Below are positions 45,576 to 56,459 of a stretch of 64,000 nucleotides of DNA, one piece after another (position 1 is the stretch's first letter; every line of letters starts with the position of its first letter). This DNA comes from Microvelia longipes (Eukaryota > Arthropoda > Insecta > Hemiptera > Veliidae), in contig JACMZG010001914.1 of NCBI GenBank assembly GCA_018340805.1, forward strand, positions 6,175,599 through 6,239,598, written 5' to 3'. Below the pieces are notes generated by a model. That model made no database searches. It was not told the DNA's origin and was given only the letters and a program-made list of their open reading frames with translations. The position numbers were made by a program, and so were the translations under genes.

Positions 45576-45579
<4 letters not shown>

Positions 45580-46600
45580 AATGTATAAAATATTTGGATT
45601 TTCTTAAAAGGCAATTTTAAGATAAGTTTTTAACGTTGTTGGCTAAACTTTTGATCATCTCTTACTTCCTCTAAAGCCTTACCATAAATATTCCATAAAA
45701 TTCAATTTTTGCAAAAAATTATTTTTCATGGAATTTTTTGGGAAGTAGTTCCAAAATATTAGGCATAGTTAATAGTTCGTCCTTAGGGAAATTTACTCAG
45801 ATTCCCAACGAGACTAATTTCACCTCTCCAGCTTGAACAGTTTTAACGCTATTAACAATTTTATGATGTGAGGTCAAATATTTTTTTAAAATATTAAATC
45901 TGATCTTGTGGGAAAACGGTTGGAGATCGGGGTTTATATTATAAAACATTTTTTGTTTCCTTTGAGGAGTACTATCACCTCCTTCTTTGGTGGACGCTTT
46001 ATATGAAACACCCTATATATATACACATATTTAGGCACCACGTCTTTTCGAATTTTAGGATATTTAGGTACTGAACAGGTACAATGGACCCACATACGAG
46101 GTCTAAGTACCTAGGAAATTATTTCCTCCGGAATTTAATTTTAGGTACTGAAACGCGTACATTTGGTTAAAAATAGGTGATGTAGTTTTCTTAAAGAATG
46201 CTTCCCAGAATGCAACTAACGCATTTGGAGTCTTTAAAGGGAGCACATATTTATTAAGTTTTTCCATAAAAATTCGCAGTAAGGAACTTAGACTACAAAA
46301 AGTATAGTCCTGTCTTAAGTTTTTGACAGAAACTTTGTGCTTACAACTAACTGTCTAGCTAAGTTTTTAATCGTCCATATCAAATTTAATTTTAAGTTTA
46401 AGATTTACTTTATTTTAGTTTAGCAAAGTACTTAACGAAACTTACTTAAAGACGTGCTCACAAGAACTACCTTTATAAATTACAATCCTTGCTTCCTTTT
46501 CGCCGCCCCCATACTACCGTGGGGCAAATATGATAAATATTTAAAGAAAGTTAAAATGTTTAGTTAAAGTTTGTTCAAAGAGTACGTGTTCTATGGAAAT
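45576..46600. other. Spacer, no gene recognised
   Basis: TATATGAAACACCCTATATA near 46000 resembles a terminal sequence widespread in insect repeats, but no partner end was found. Confidence 0.35.
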
Positions 46601-46616
46601 ATATATATTTATATAT

Positions 46617-46672
<56 letters not shown>

Positions 46673-46948
46673 GAAAAAGGAAGATACTAGAAGTATAATA
46701 TAACAATATAATAATAATAATAATAACTTACAGGGGGTGAAACAGTGAGGTTTGATGGGTTTGAAGATACTAGAAGTATAATATACAATATAATAATAAT
46801 AATTATAATAATAATAATATTAATTTCGACGTAATATCTTCGTCAGTCAGAACTCGGGACTTCCCTGCCTATTCTGACTGACGAAGACATACGTCGAAAA
46901 TTTTCAAACCCTTCAAACCTCACTGTTTCACCTCCTGTAAGTTATTAT

Positions 46949-47000
<52 letters not shown>
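46600..47000. repeat. Long inverted repeat between two (TA)n tracts, with hammerhead-core-like motif
   Basis: Outer arms are AACTTACAGGGGGTGAAACA / TGTTTCACCTCCTGTAAGTT (46724-46743 and 46924-46943). Inner arms are TTCGACGTAATATCTTCGTC / GACGAAGACATACGTCGAA, running into AGTCAGAA. The right inner arm reads CTGACGA, then a GAC/GTC stem, then GAAA, the strand order of a hammerhead ribozyme core. Penelope-like elements carry such motifs in their repeats. No catalytic fold was tested. A short GAAGATACTAGAAGTATAAT is duplicated on the left side. Confidence 0.6.
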
Positions 47001-47001
<1 letters not shown>

Positions 47002-47690
47002 GTATTTTTTAAATTATTGTTTTGTTTTTCTCATACAGAGGATAATGTGACGACAAACTCAATACTTTTTTATACCTACACGGTGTAAACGAGAAAATGA
47101 ATAAATAATTTAAACATGTAATTGCCCAGCTCTGACTATTTACAAAACAGACTTAACAAACTCATACGCTTTAATTTTCCCGCGAAATCTGAAGACGACA
47201 TAAAGGCGTCTCAAGGTCGAGAAGTTTGCCAATTCATACTCCACCTGAACGTGTTAAACGAGCTATTGTTCGCATTTTACGACTTGTGCTTAGATCTGCA
47301 CTTTTGAAACAAGCCTGAGCTTAACAATAAAAAAATTATGTTCGGTTTGCAAATGATGCAAGTATTGGGATGGAAGTCACATGAATTCAAGTTCAATCTT
47401 CTTTAGTTAATTGTTACTTCGTGGTTATGCGGGACTTGTGGTTTAGAATAATTAGTTTGATGTACTCATTACGCTTTCTCACTTTAAAAAGAAGTGTTTG
47501 GAGCAATACATTTTTTTGGGGGGCAGTACCCCCAAAATTTATAAGAGGGACCCGAACAAATTTTTTTTATTGGCTCAAAATCCGTTTAAGTCAGAAGAAG
47601 TTGTTTAGAGAAAAAAAAATTTTTGGTGGCAGCCCCCCTAAATTTATAAGGGGGTCTTTATAAGAGAGATTTATGAAACTGACAATTCAG
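47001..47690. other. Spacer with one short unrecognised frame
   Basis: A 61-codon frame (47122-47307) has more balanced composition than its surroundings but no motif I recognise and no supporting neighbour. GGGGGGCAGTACCCCCAAAA and GGCAGCCCCCCTAAATTTAT form a local direct repeat near 47520-47660. Confidence 0.35.
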
Positions 47691-47790
47691 TTAAATTTGA
47701 AATCTCGGTTTCGGATTTTTAGGCCAAATTTATTACTTTACCATTTTACTCATAGTATAAATGAGGTAGGGTAAAAACAAGGGTCAAATC
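47690..47790 (-). mobile_element. Composite element, head fragment
   Basis: On the minus strand CTCATTTATACTATGAG and AAATCCGAAACCGAGATTTC follow the head order. Confidence 0.5.
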
Positions 47791-48107
47791 ATGAATCAGC
47801 ATGTTGACCTGTTTCGGTTCGGAAACCATTGTTCGTAAAACAACACGGTATCATTAAGACGTAACGGTCAGGTTTCATTCTTACTTGTTGTTACTGTATT
47901 TGTCAACTATTTTAACGGTTAAAAATTGACAAGAATTTTCAAGAAGAAAAGAATGAAGTGCAGTGTGACAAATGACTGTGAAGAATTCTTCTTATTTATA
48001 GAGTAAAACTGTATCAGTAATTTACTCCTACACGAGTATCTAGTTTATGGCCATTTAAACCTCTAAGTATTTATCTTTTTATCTAAATGTAATAGATAAA
48101 TATATAA

Positions 48108-48169
<62 letters not shown>

Positions 48170-48170
48170 A
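48108..48170. repeat. (TA)n microsatellite
   Basis: TA dinucleotide tract adjoining a SINE. Confidence 0.95.
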
Positions 48171-48171
48171 T

Positions 48172-48492
<321 letters not shown>

Positions 48493-48699
48493 CTTCACTT
48501 AATACCTACTCTTCTCACCCTACAGTGCTGCTTATCTTTTATTACTTTGTTTACTTTTTACACTGTCATGTAGTTTTTTCTTTGCCTTTTTGCTTAATAT
48601 TTAATATTTTATAATATTATGTAATTCTAGTCTTTAATTTAGCTTTAAGTAAGTCTTCATATCTAGTCAAATTATGCTTGGTTTTTTGTTTTATTGGAA

Positions 48700-48765
48700 G
48701 CGAATCCGATGTAATGAGGAGAAGTTCCGAGGTACACCGTACCCGATTTTCTTTTTAACTTTGAC
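48700..48765 (+). mobile_element. Composite-element tail fragment
   Basis: GAAGCGAATCCGATGTAATG, AGGAGAAGTTCCGAGGTACA and CCGTACCCGATTTTC match the tail. Confidence 0.65.
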
Positions 48766-48809
48766 GCATGTCATATGTAGCTTAATAAAAGGTATTGAAG
48801 TCTGAAATA

Positions 48810-49632
48810 ATTAATTATCCGGATAGCATAGATAAACAATATTAACATAGATGGCTCACTCAAACATTTTTTAAAAAAAATAGTTGATGGGATGCAGGAG
48901 GCTCAAGTAGTACAGTCTAGTGGTGACAGCGTGAATCTGTCAGACATTTTTATTTATTTATTTAATTCAACCAAACAACGAGCTGTTAAGGGTAATCAAG
49001 TCTTTCCATCCGCTTTTGAGCGCTAGAATGTTGAGGAGTCGATGGATGAGTGATCCCAAGAAAGCTCTATAAGATTCGTATAAATTGGTAAAAAGTGAAA
49101 ACAATTTATTTCTCACTCTTACTTCACCCATTCTGTCGTCCCCCCTTGGATTTGAACTTCTAATGCCAGAGTTTCAATATTTGTTTGTTTCCTTTTGCGT
49201 TTATATGCGTTTATCCGTTTGCGCCTACCCGAGATGTTATATTCAGATAGCAAATTTAAATGTTAAGTCTAAAACACTAAAAATTAATTATTGTTATTTT
49301 TTTAAGAAAACGATGGTGCTGCTTCGCGTGATGAGGCTCCCAAGTTTTGAAAAACAAAAATACCTCGCGAATACTACAGCATACCATAGATCTTTGTTTA
49401 CTTTTATTTTATTTTACTAAACGATTGGCAACTGTTTGCATTTAAAAAAATACTACAGCACAATGTAGTAGAGAATAGAGCAAATATATTTTTCCTACTA
49501 GCGCTCTTCAAGACTCTAGTGATGAGGCCCCCGACCTAAATCATAAACACAAACTTGTCAATTGAGTGTTCCTACTACACTCGGGAGTGAACCATCTATG
49601 TTAATATTGTTTATCTATGCCGGATAGTCAAA
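48810..49632. mobile_element. Candidate inverted-repeat element, about 820 bp
   Basis: The left CATAGATAAACAATATTAAC, continuing ATAGATGGCTCACTC, and the right end, reversed, CATAGATAAACAATATTAAC, continuing ATAGATGGTTCACTC, are inverted copies of about 35-45 bp. CCGGATAG-type sequence lies just outside both. The interior holds a 111-codon frame without a recognisable motif. A short target duplication could not be fixed because the exact termini are uncertain. Confidence 0.5.
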
Positions 49633-49639
49633 TTAGGTT

Positions 49640-50290
49640 TGAAGTTTTATTTTATTATCAAGACAAAAGTCATGGTAAAAACCGCCCAGGTGGTCCCAAA
49701 ACCGTATTTTTCTTTTGTGAAATCGCTAAAACCGTAAAAATAGTAGTTAAATGAAAATTCGGCTTCAGATGTCTTGGATCAAACCGTAATTTTCCTAAAT
49801 GTAGTAATAAAGAATTCAAATAGGGTTTTCCAAAATGTAATGATCCTAAGTTATGTAATAGGTAAGTAATAGTAATTAATCTCTGCAAATATACTTTAAG
49901 AACTCTCTTATCTCTTACTACTAAAGACTCCTCTTATATCTAGCGGTAAATTTTACATTTAAGATTGTTTAAGCCAGTGCTCAGCGTTGTATAGTCCATT
50001 ACTAATACTAATATAACAACCAAGTCATTTAAACTTTATAATTCCTGTTTGTAACTTAAATCAACAGAATTCTATTAAAAACTTTAACTATTTAAAGTTT
50101 ATTTGAAATGTGACCAAGTATTTGGAGCTTAAATCTAAAAAGACTTAAAACTATTCGGAATACATCTACTCGGGTTGTGTTGAAGAACATCTAGGAATCT
50201 ATTCCAGTGTTTTCTTTAACAACTTAAAATCAAACTGAGAAAGCGAATTTTTCATGAAAATTCTATCAAAAACTGCCAATTATCTCTTAT
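49640..50290. other. AT-rich spacer
   Basis: No feature recognised. Confidence 0.4.
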
Positions 50291-50294
50291 TTAA

Positions 50295-50345
50295 AAAGGG
50301 TACGGGGTATCTCTAAAATTTTATTCGATTTTTGGATTCGCTAAA
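50295..50345 (-). mobile_element. Composite-element tail end, decayed
   Basis: AAAAAGGGTACGGGGTATCT and TTTTTGGATTCGCTAAAC follow the reversed tail order. Confidence 0.45.
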
Positions 50346-50639
50346 CTTCCTTACCTACTGTGGAATCGCTTTGCTAAAATAGTTTTAAAGTAAAGTTAAT
50401 TTTATCTAGCTATTAATATAATGTACAATTCTAGGCACTTATTTACTTAGTTCCTAACTTCAATTTATCTGAATCTAGTGGATTTGGGAATAGGAAGTAG
50501 GAGGTCTGTCTAAACTCCATTAAAATCCCTCAGTTTCGATTTGTAATGGAGTTAAGACTTTAAGAAATTACAATTTTTTTGCTATTAGAACAAAAATATT
50601 TTGTAATTTTCCTAAATAAAATATAAATATTTTATATCC

Positions 50640-50908
50640 CCATATTTACTTGGGTCCCAATTTTATGTTGGGAACCAAGGGTACTTTCGCACTATATTAT
50701 CTTATTTACTTAATTATCAATCTTTTCTTCCCCCCCCCTTCTCAACCCCATACAAAAGCCCCATTTATTTTTCAACATCCCCTATTAAGATTGTTAAATA
50801 ATTTCTTATTATTTAACAATCTTAGGTCGGTACCCAAGTGAATAATTGCCCTATATCACCATATTTACTTGGGTCCCAACTTTATGTTGGGAACCAAGTA
50901 AATAAGTA
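50640..50908. repeat. Pair of identical hairpins bracketing a third hairpin
   Basis: TTACTTGGGTCCCAA ... TTGGGAACCAAG forms a hairpin around TTTTATG-type loops. It occurs at 50646-50681 and again at 50866-50903. Between them AAGATTGTTAAATAAT / ATTATTTAACAATCTT forms a third hairpin (50787-50823), followed by a half copy of the first motif (GGTACCCAAGTGAATAA). The arrangement suggests a small foldback element. Confidence 0.65.
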
Positions 50909-50984
50909 CCCAATTCTAAAGATAGAGGAGTCTAGGGAGGATTTTGAGGGGGGGCAAAACATAGATGTAATAAAGGGGGGGGGG

Positions 50985-51040
50985 GAGGAGTATAGCCTAT
51001 CTCTATACATCAAGAAGCCTACCTATATTGTTTTAGGCCC

Positions 51041-51045
<5 letters not shown>
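50985..51045 (-). mobile_element. CATAGAG element fragment
   Basis: GAGTATAGCCTATCTCTATA, CATCAAGAAGCCTACC and TTTTAGGCCCCC parallel the right part of the CATAGAG family in reverse. Confidence 0.5.
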
Positions 51046-51080
<35 letters not shown>

Positions 51081-51151
51081 ATAATATATATATATATATA
51101 TATATCAATATATATATATATATATATATATAACTGTATGTGTATATGTAT

Positions 51152-51226
<75 letters not shown>

Positions 51227-51240
51227 TAATATATATAATT
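51042..51240. repeat. (TA)n microsatellite
   Basis: About 200 bp, interrupted by a GTATGTGTATATG piece in the middle. Confidence 0.95.
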
Positions 51241-51244
51241 TTCC

Positions 51245-51299
51245 TTATTTCTCCTTAAGGAACAAGGATAATGTTAGGAAGATGTCTTTGAATACGGGC
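51245..51299. mobile_element. Lone end of the Harbinger-like foldback MITE
   Basis: CTCCTTAAGGAACAAGGATA and ATGTTAGGAAGATGTCTTTG, ending AATACGGGCC, match the right end of 29438-29727. The rest is replaced by (TA)n. Confidence 0.65.
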
Positions 51300-52075
51300 C
51301 TATATCTCTATGCCTATTATGGTATAAATGAGAATTTAGTTATAATCATAGAAACCCGGGCAACCTTACGTTATTTAAAAAAAATTAAGAGATTATTAAA
51401 AACTTTATGATAACTTCCATTTTGTTATAACCATGTTAGATTTTTAAAGTAGTTTTCTTCTTAAAATACCTAGATTGTTTTAACAAGTTTGGCTGATTCG
51501 CTTCAACAGACAGATTCGCTGTTCAACCTGTATCGAGTACACAAGAAAAGTCCACACAAATCTCTACAGACACACATACAGAAAACAATTTTTAACAATT
51601 TTTTGGATCAGTGGGTGCTGAAACGTTGAAATTTGATCTCATTTATTTCTATCAAAATGCTATCGCTTATAATTATAAAATATAGGAAAGAGCTCATAAA
51701 AAGAGCGAATAAAAGACATGACTTAAAGGAGGTTGCAAAGTTTCAAGGAATTTTCACTCTTAACTACACCCATTGTTGGTAGCGATGCTTCCAGTGTAAT
51801 TTTCCATTTACTTCCATAATGTATTCATAGTGTTAATCTAAACTTAAAGCCGCTTTAAATTCACCAAACTTTTCACCAAGTTTGTCTGTCACATTTTTAG
51901 CTATGGGTTTGTATTCTTACGGAATGCCAAACCCGACGCCCTTTGAATTATTTATGTTTTCACTGGGTTTTATTATTGTTTGGTTTTTGTGTGATTTTGA
52001 CTTCATTATAAAACTTTTATATTCGTGTGGAGTTTTTTATGGCTTATTAGTTAAAAGTTTATTAATTTTTTTATT
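51300..52075. other. AT-rich spacer
   Basis: An AT-rich frame at 51882-52100 looks hydrophobic because of its T content; no gene is supported. Confidence 0.4.
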
Positions 52076-52077
52076 CA

Positions 52078-52255
52078 TTGTTATTTTTCCTTATTTATAA
52101 CGTAGGCATATGGAGAAAGTATTGTGTTTGTAAAAAAATTCAAAACGGTATTTCACCTGAATTCTTAGTTTTAGGGGTTTTAAAACCTCCCGAGTAGTTT
52201 TATCCGAGTTGTGTATGTTTCTGTTATCATCGCAGCTCAGTTTGTTTATGTTAAA
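52078..52255 (+). mobile_element. Composite element, head fragment
   Basis: TTTTTCCTTATTTATAACGT, AGGCATATGGAGAAAGTATT, ACCTCCCGAGTAGTTTTATC and GTTATCATCGCAGCTCAG. It abuts a minus-strand copy's tail, giving a head-to-tail-inverted junction. Confidence 0.7.
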
Positions 52256-52264
52256 AAGCATTCA

Positions 52265-52530
52265 ACTCAAAAAAATAGGGTACGGGCTACCTCGGAACTT
52301 TTCCTCATGACATCGTATTGGCTACGCTCATCCTCTATACTTCGGGCTCGCATCACTCGTCCTCGAAATATCTCGCCAAATTTATTCAGCAACAATTTTC
52401 CGGATTCGCTTCGCTCGTCCTAAGATATAATACAAATAGTTTCATTCCCAACAGTCACCCATCCAGGCACTGAGAACACTTGATGTTGCTAAACTTTTAT
52501 GATCCATCATAATTGTAGATATGCTTGTCA
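52265..52530 (-). mobile_element. Composite element, 5S block and tail (minus-strand copy)
   Basis: Reading the minus strand: TAATATGACAAGCATATCTA, CAATTATGATGGATCATAAA, AGTTTAGCAACATCAAGTG, CAGTGCCTGGATGGGTGACT and GTTGGGAATGAAACT make the 5S block. GGACGAGCGAAGCGAATCCG and GATGAGCGTAGCCAATACG follow as tail, then AGGAAAAGTTCCGAGGTAGC. Upstream, beyond the 19-bp satellite, the body is found at 53230-53092. The 5S part reaches further 5' here than in copy A. Confidence 0.75.
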
Positions 52531-52539
52531 TATTAAAAG

Positions 52540-53088
52540 AATGGGTAGTAAATCTTATTTATTATGTAATGCATTAGGATTAATGCATAAATGTATGCAT
52601 AAATGTAATGCATTAGGTATTATGTAATGTATTACGTATTATGTAATGCATTACGTATTATGTAATGCATTACGTATTATGTAATGGATTACGCAATGCA
52701 TTATGTATTATTGCATTACGTATTATGTATTACGTATATGTGATGCATTACGTATTATGTAATGCATTACGTATTATGCAATGCATTACGTATTATGCAA
52801 TGCATTACGTATTATGCAATGCATTACGTATTATGCAATGCATTACGTATTATGTAATACATTACGTATTATGTAATGCATTACGTATTATGTAATGCAT
52901 TACGTATTATGTAATGCATTACGTATTATGTAATGCATTACGTATTATGTAATGGTATTATGTAATTACGTATTATGTAATGTACGTTTTATGTAATTAT
53001 TACGTATTATGTAATGCATTACGTATTATGTAATGTATTACGTATTATGTAATGTATTACGTATTATGTAATACATTACGTACACTTT
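52540..53088. repeat. Satellite, 19-bp unit (GCATTACGTATTATGTAAT)
   Basis: About twenty-seven copies of GCATTACGTATTATGTAAT, with TACGTA and GCATTAC/GTAATGC inverted pairs. It sits exactly between body and 5S block of the minus-strand composite element. At that place other copies have ATTACGAAATAA or GGCGTAATAAATATG, which looks like the seed. Confidence 0.93.
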
Positions 53089-53091
53089 ATA

Positions 53092-53230
53092 CCGATTTTA
53101 AACTCAATTGGATTATTTTCTGATTTTTTTATAAAACGTGCACAAGTCATGTGATAAAATTGAACTAATGTTGACAATGAGATAAAATTTAGCGGATATG
53201 TTAGTCTTATACGTGGCTACATGCGGACCA
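53092..53230 (-). mobile_element. Composite element, body part of the minus-strand copy
   Basis: On the minus strand GATTTGGTCCGCATGTAGCC, ACGTATAAGACTAACATATC, TTTTATCTCATTGTCAACAT, TAGTTCAATTTTATCACATG and AATCCAATTGAGTTTAAAAT match the body of copy A and 57905-58410. Confidence 0.7.
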
Positions 53231-54922
53231 AATCTCTTAGGGAAGTACAAAAAGGGCCCTACAAATTAAATATAAAATAGTTTAGTTAAATATTTCATTT
53301 AAAGAATAAACTTTAGTTTTAATTAAAAGTTTTTTTATCACTTATTTATTTTATTACATAACTTCATTTTAATTTGTTTAAATAAAATAATATCATGATT
53401 TAATTTTATTAAGTATAAACTTAAAATGAAATAAAATAAATTATGCTCACTATAATCTTAAGTACTACTCTAGTTAAAACTAGAAACCTCTGAGAAGCAT
53501 TGTGAGCCCCTTGAGATGTAGGTTTGGGCCTTATTAGGCCAAACCCTCCTCGAGCCTTTTTGCTCAGTCCGCCCCTGAATATGGGAGTCATCTGACTTAT
53601 ATTGCCACGTCTTCGGACTCGCTCCGCTCGACCTTAGTCATTCTACGCTACACCGGAACTTTAAGATTTATTAAGAATCGCATCTGTGTCGTTTGATAAA
53701 AATTGAACTGCTGATATCTTATGACCGTACTTTAGATTTAGATATTACCAGAGATGTAGTATTTTATTTCAAGCACATCTTCTAAGACTTTTGATTATTG
53801 TCAAAACTTTTTGTCTTTAAGACGAAGGCTTCTCCGACTTGAAACCCTGAGTTAAGAAATCAGTTTTTCCTGTATTAAAAGTTTTTCTACTATTTTAGTT
53901 AAGTTTCTCTTGAGACGAAAGAAGAGAGACTGTTCTACGCTTTTCTTGCAATAAGTTTTAAGTTTAAGTCTTGTTTTAAAAGCATTTCAACATTTTATGA
54001 TAAATATTTAGTATTTATTTTATTAGTGTTAAAAAGATGGGTGACTTAATGAAAGTTACAAATTTAACTTAAATAGTTAAAAATTTAGTTTTAATTTTTA
54101 TTTTTTCTAAAAATATTTTTAAATAATTTTCTCTAACATCTTAGGTGTGTTTTTCAATTTAACATTAATTTAGCATATTAATAGATAAGTTCCATTTATT
54201 AAATAATAATTAGATAAGTTTCATATATTAAATAATTAATAGATAAATTAAGCTTTCTCTAACACCTTGGGTGTATTTATCAATTTAACATTAATTTAGC
54301 ATATTAAGAGATATTAAGCATATTAAGTTCCATTTCACAAAGAACTGTTAAGGAGATGTAATATTCTAATTAAATTATTCATTTAGAGGTAAAGTGATAA
54401 TTTCGTTATTAACCTGTTAAAATATGAAATTCGAAGTAAAATTTAACTCTGTTAAATGAGAAATCGTAATAGATTAAACTATGAAATTAACCTTTATGTA
54501 ACTAAACTCCAAATTGAAAACTTGATTTGATTCTAAATTTAAATTTTATTTTATGTTTTGTAATGCTTACAACCAAAGCTGACGTTTAACAATATTGGCG
54601 TCAGCTAATGTTACGCGTAGGAGCGAAAATAAGAGGCATTGTGACTTGGTTATTATGTGGTTGTGTTTTAGTTCTTCTCATATTTATAGATTTTGGCATT
54701 AAATATGATAAATTAAAAAAAAAAAAATACTTTTAAAAAACATGACGAAACAAGTCATGTTACCCCTCCCATTTAATCTAATTTCAGCATGGTATTGATT
54801 TTTGATTATCCAGGGATTATTAATGCTATACATCATTTTAGCTATTAGTAGCTATTAGGTTGGAGTCATAGATTAAAGATTAAAGGTATTTCTTAAAAAC
54901 AGAGGACTCACTTATATAAATA

Positions 54923-54925
<3 letters not shown>
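53231..54925. other. AT-rich spacer with one tail trace
   Basis: ACGTCTTCGGACTCGCTCCG, continuing CTCGACCTTAG at 53607-53637, is a reversed tail core of the composite element. A loose direct repeat of TTAGCATATTAATAGATAAG and TTCTCTAACACCTTGGGTGT occurs at 54130-54300. No gene recognised. Confidence 0.45.

Positions 54926-54975
<50 letters not shown>
54926..54975. repeat. (TA)n microsatellite
   Basis: About 50 bp of TA dinucleotide bordering the Penelope-like relic. Confidence 0.95.
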
Positions 54976-54978
<3 letters not shown>

Positions 54979-55029
54979 AATATTTATACTAAATATAAAG
55001 AATTTAAGATAGGAAACGCTGAGAAAATA

Positions 55030-55790
55030 CTTACATAAAATTAGTAACGTTTCGAACTATGTTCTTTGCCTGACAGAAAGGGACTGGAAGGTAGAGGGGA
55101 AGGAATTAAAGCAAAGGAGTGTGCACGGTGGGGCAGGTAGAGTGGGTAATACAAGGAGGGGTGGTAGATAGAACGGTATATAGATAAACGTTTACAGTGC
55201 CAAAACGCTCGAAGATACTCAAAAATCTCATACACACAAGCAAAACATACCGCTGTAATATAGAGACATATACTCTCAGAAACATAGTCAAAAATAAATA
55301 TATAATGTAAGCAGGTTTAGATAATATAAGAATAAATAAAAAAATACATAAAGAGCAATAAAAATAAGATACATACTTAATAAACTTAATTATTGTTTAT
55401 TAATGCCAGGGGGATGTCGGGAATTCAGGATAAGTTGGTAAGCAAGTTCCCAGTTTTGTCAAGCTGGGGTGGAGGTGTCATGAGGGTGTTTTCTAAGGAT
55501 TTGGGCTTTAAATATGTCATTGAAAGTTAAGGATTCGTGGAATCTAGCGAGCACTGCAACTGGTAAATCACTCCTTTGGTCACGGCACGATTGTCTATGG
55601 TTGTTTAAACGCAGGTTGAAAGGAGTAGACGTTTCTCTTACGTAAAAACAATCACAATGCTTGCACTCAATCGCATTGCGATATTTAAAGCCTAAATCCT
55701 TAGAAAAGTCCCTCATGACACCTCCACCCCAGCTCGACGAAACTGGGAACTCGCTTACCAACTTATCCTGAAATCCCGACATCCCCGGTA
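55030..55790 (-). pseudogene. Penelope-like element relic: GIY-YIG endonuclease domain and 3' repeat
   Basis: On the minus strand the frame at 55700-55459 reads NAIECKHCDCFYVRET, then FNLRLNNHRQSCRDQR, LPVAVLARFHES and FNDIFKAQILR. This fits the GIY-YIG endonuclease that ends Penelope-like reverse transcriptases (YxIxCxxCxxxYVGETxxxxxxRxxxH). The Gly of YVGET is Arg, and RT is absent. After a stop, AYQLILNSRHPPGINKQ resembles the domain end. Downstream lies AAGAACATAGTTCGAAACGT, the type of stem found in hammerhead motifs of these elements. About 110 bp at 55405-55515 is repeated inverted at 55680-55790. Both sides end near (TA)n. Confidence 0.6.
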
Positions 55791-55810
55791 TATATATATA
55801 TATTATATAT

Positions 55811-55853
<43 letters not shown>

Positions 55854-55877
55854 ATATATTTATATATATATATATAT
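55789..55877. repeat. (TA)n microsatellite
   Basis: TA tract adjoining the Penelope-like relic. Confidence 0.95.
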
Positions 55878-55879
55878 AG

Positions 55880-56340
55880 ATATATAAACATGTAGAAATC
55901 GAAGAATTAGACAAAGCACGATGATCAGCTACCAATAAGTGCTATGAAAACGGATAAGGCAATGATTAAGTCTCAACGGATAAGTCTCAACGGATTGAGA
56001 CTGCTCTGGTCCCGGGGAAGCGTCAGAGCTAAGAAGGGTTACAAGGTTTCCCTTTTAGTATGTATACATTATATGTATATCAATATACATATTTCTCGTG
56101 GCGCCACAATCATCACCTCACCAGAGAGCTACAGCTTTGAAGAATTCAGATCTGAGTTGGCCAACTCGTGAAGATCATAGAAGACATGATGCCACTAATA
56201 TAGAAAAAGGCAGAACTGAAAACTTATGATTGAAGTATAACTTACCGGATGGAGACATAACATAGTTGTATACTAACTTGTATAATAAAGAAAGAGAAAA
56301 GGTAACAACTACCAACGATAAAAGAAAAATATAGAGCAAA
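55880..56340. other. Spacer, nothing recognised
   Basis: A 75-codon plus-strand frame (55944-56171) has no recognisable motif. It may be flanking transposon sequence. Confidence 0.35.
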
Positions 56341-56345
56341 GTGGC

Positions 56346-56368
56346 AATAAAAATATGATCAAAAAGCA

Positions 56369-56425
<57 letters not shown>

Positions 56426-56457
56426 TATATATATATTGCTTTTTGGTCATATTTTTA
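56346..56457. repeat. Palindrome with a (TA)n centre
   Basis: AATATGATCAAAAAGCAATA and TATTGCTTTTTGGTCATATT are inverted around a 65-bp TA tract. The whole 110 bp could extrude as a cruciform. Confidence 0.8.
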
Positions 56458-56459
56458 TA

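Noticed and set aside
45990..46025. TATATGAAACACCCTATATA as a transposon terminus
   Set aside because: It resembles a common insect repeat end but no inverted partner was found in the neighbourhood.
47122..47307. 61-codon frame with less biased composition
   Set aside because: No motif recognised and no continuation; left as a spacer note only.
51882..52100. Hydrophobic 72-codon frame as a membrane protein
   Set aside because: Hydrophobicity follows from T-rich DNA and the frame ends inside a composite-element head.
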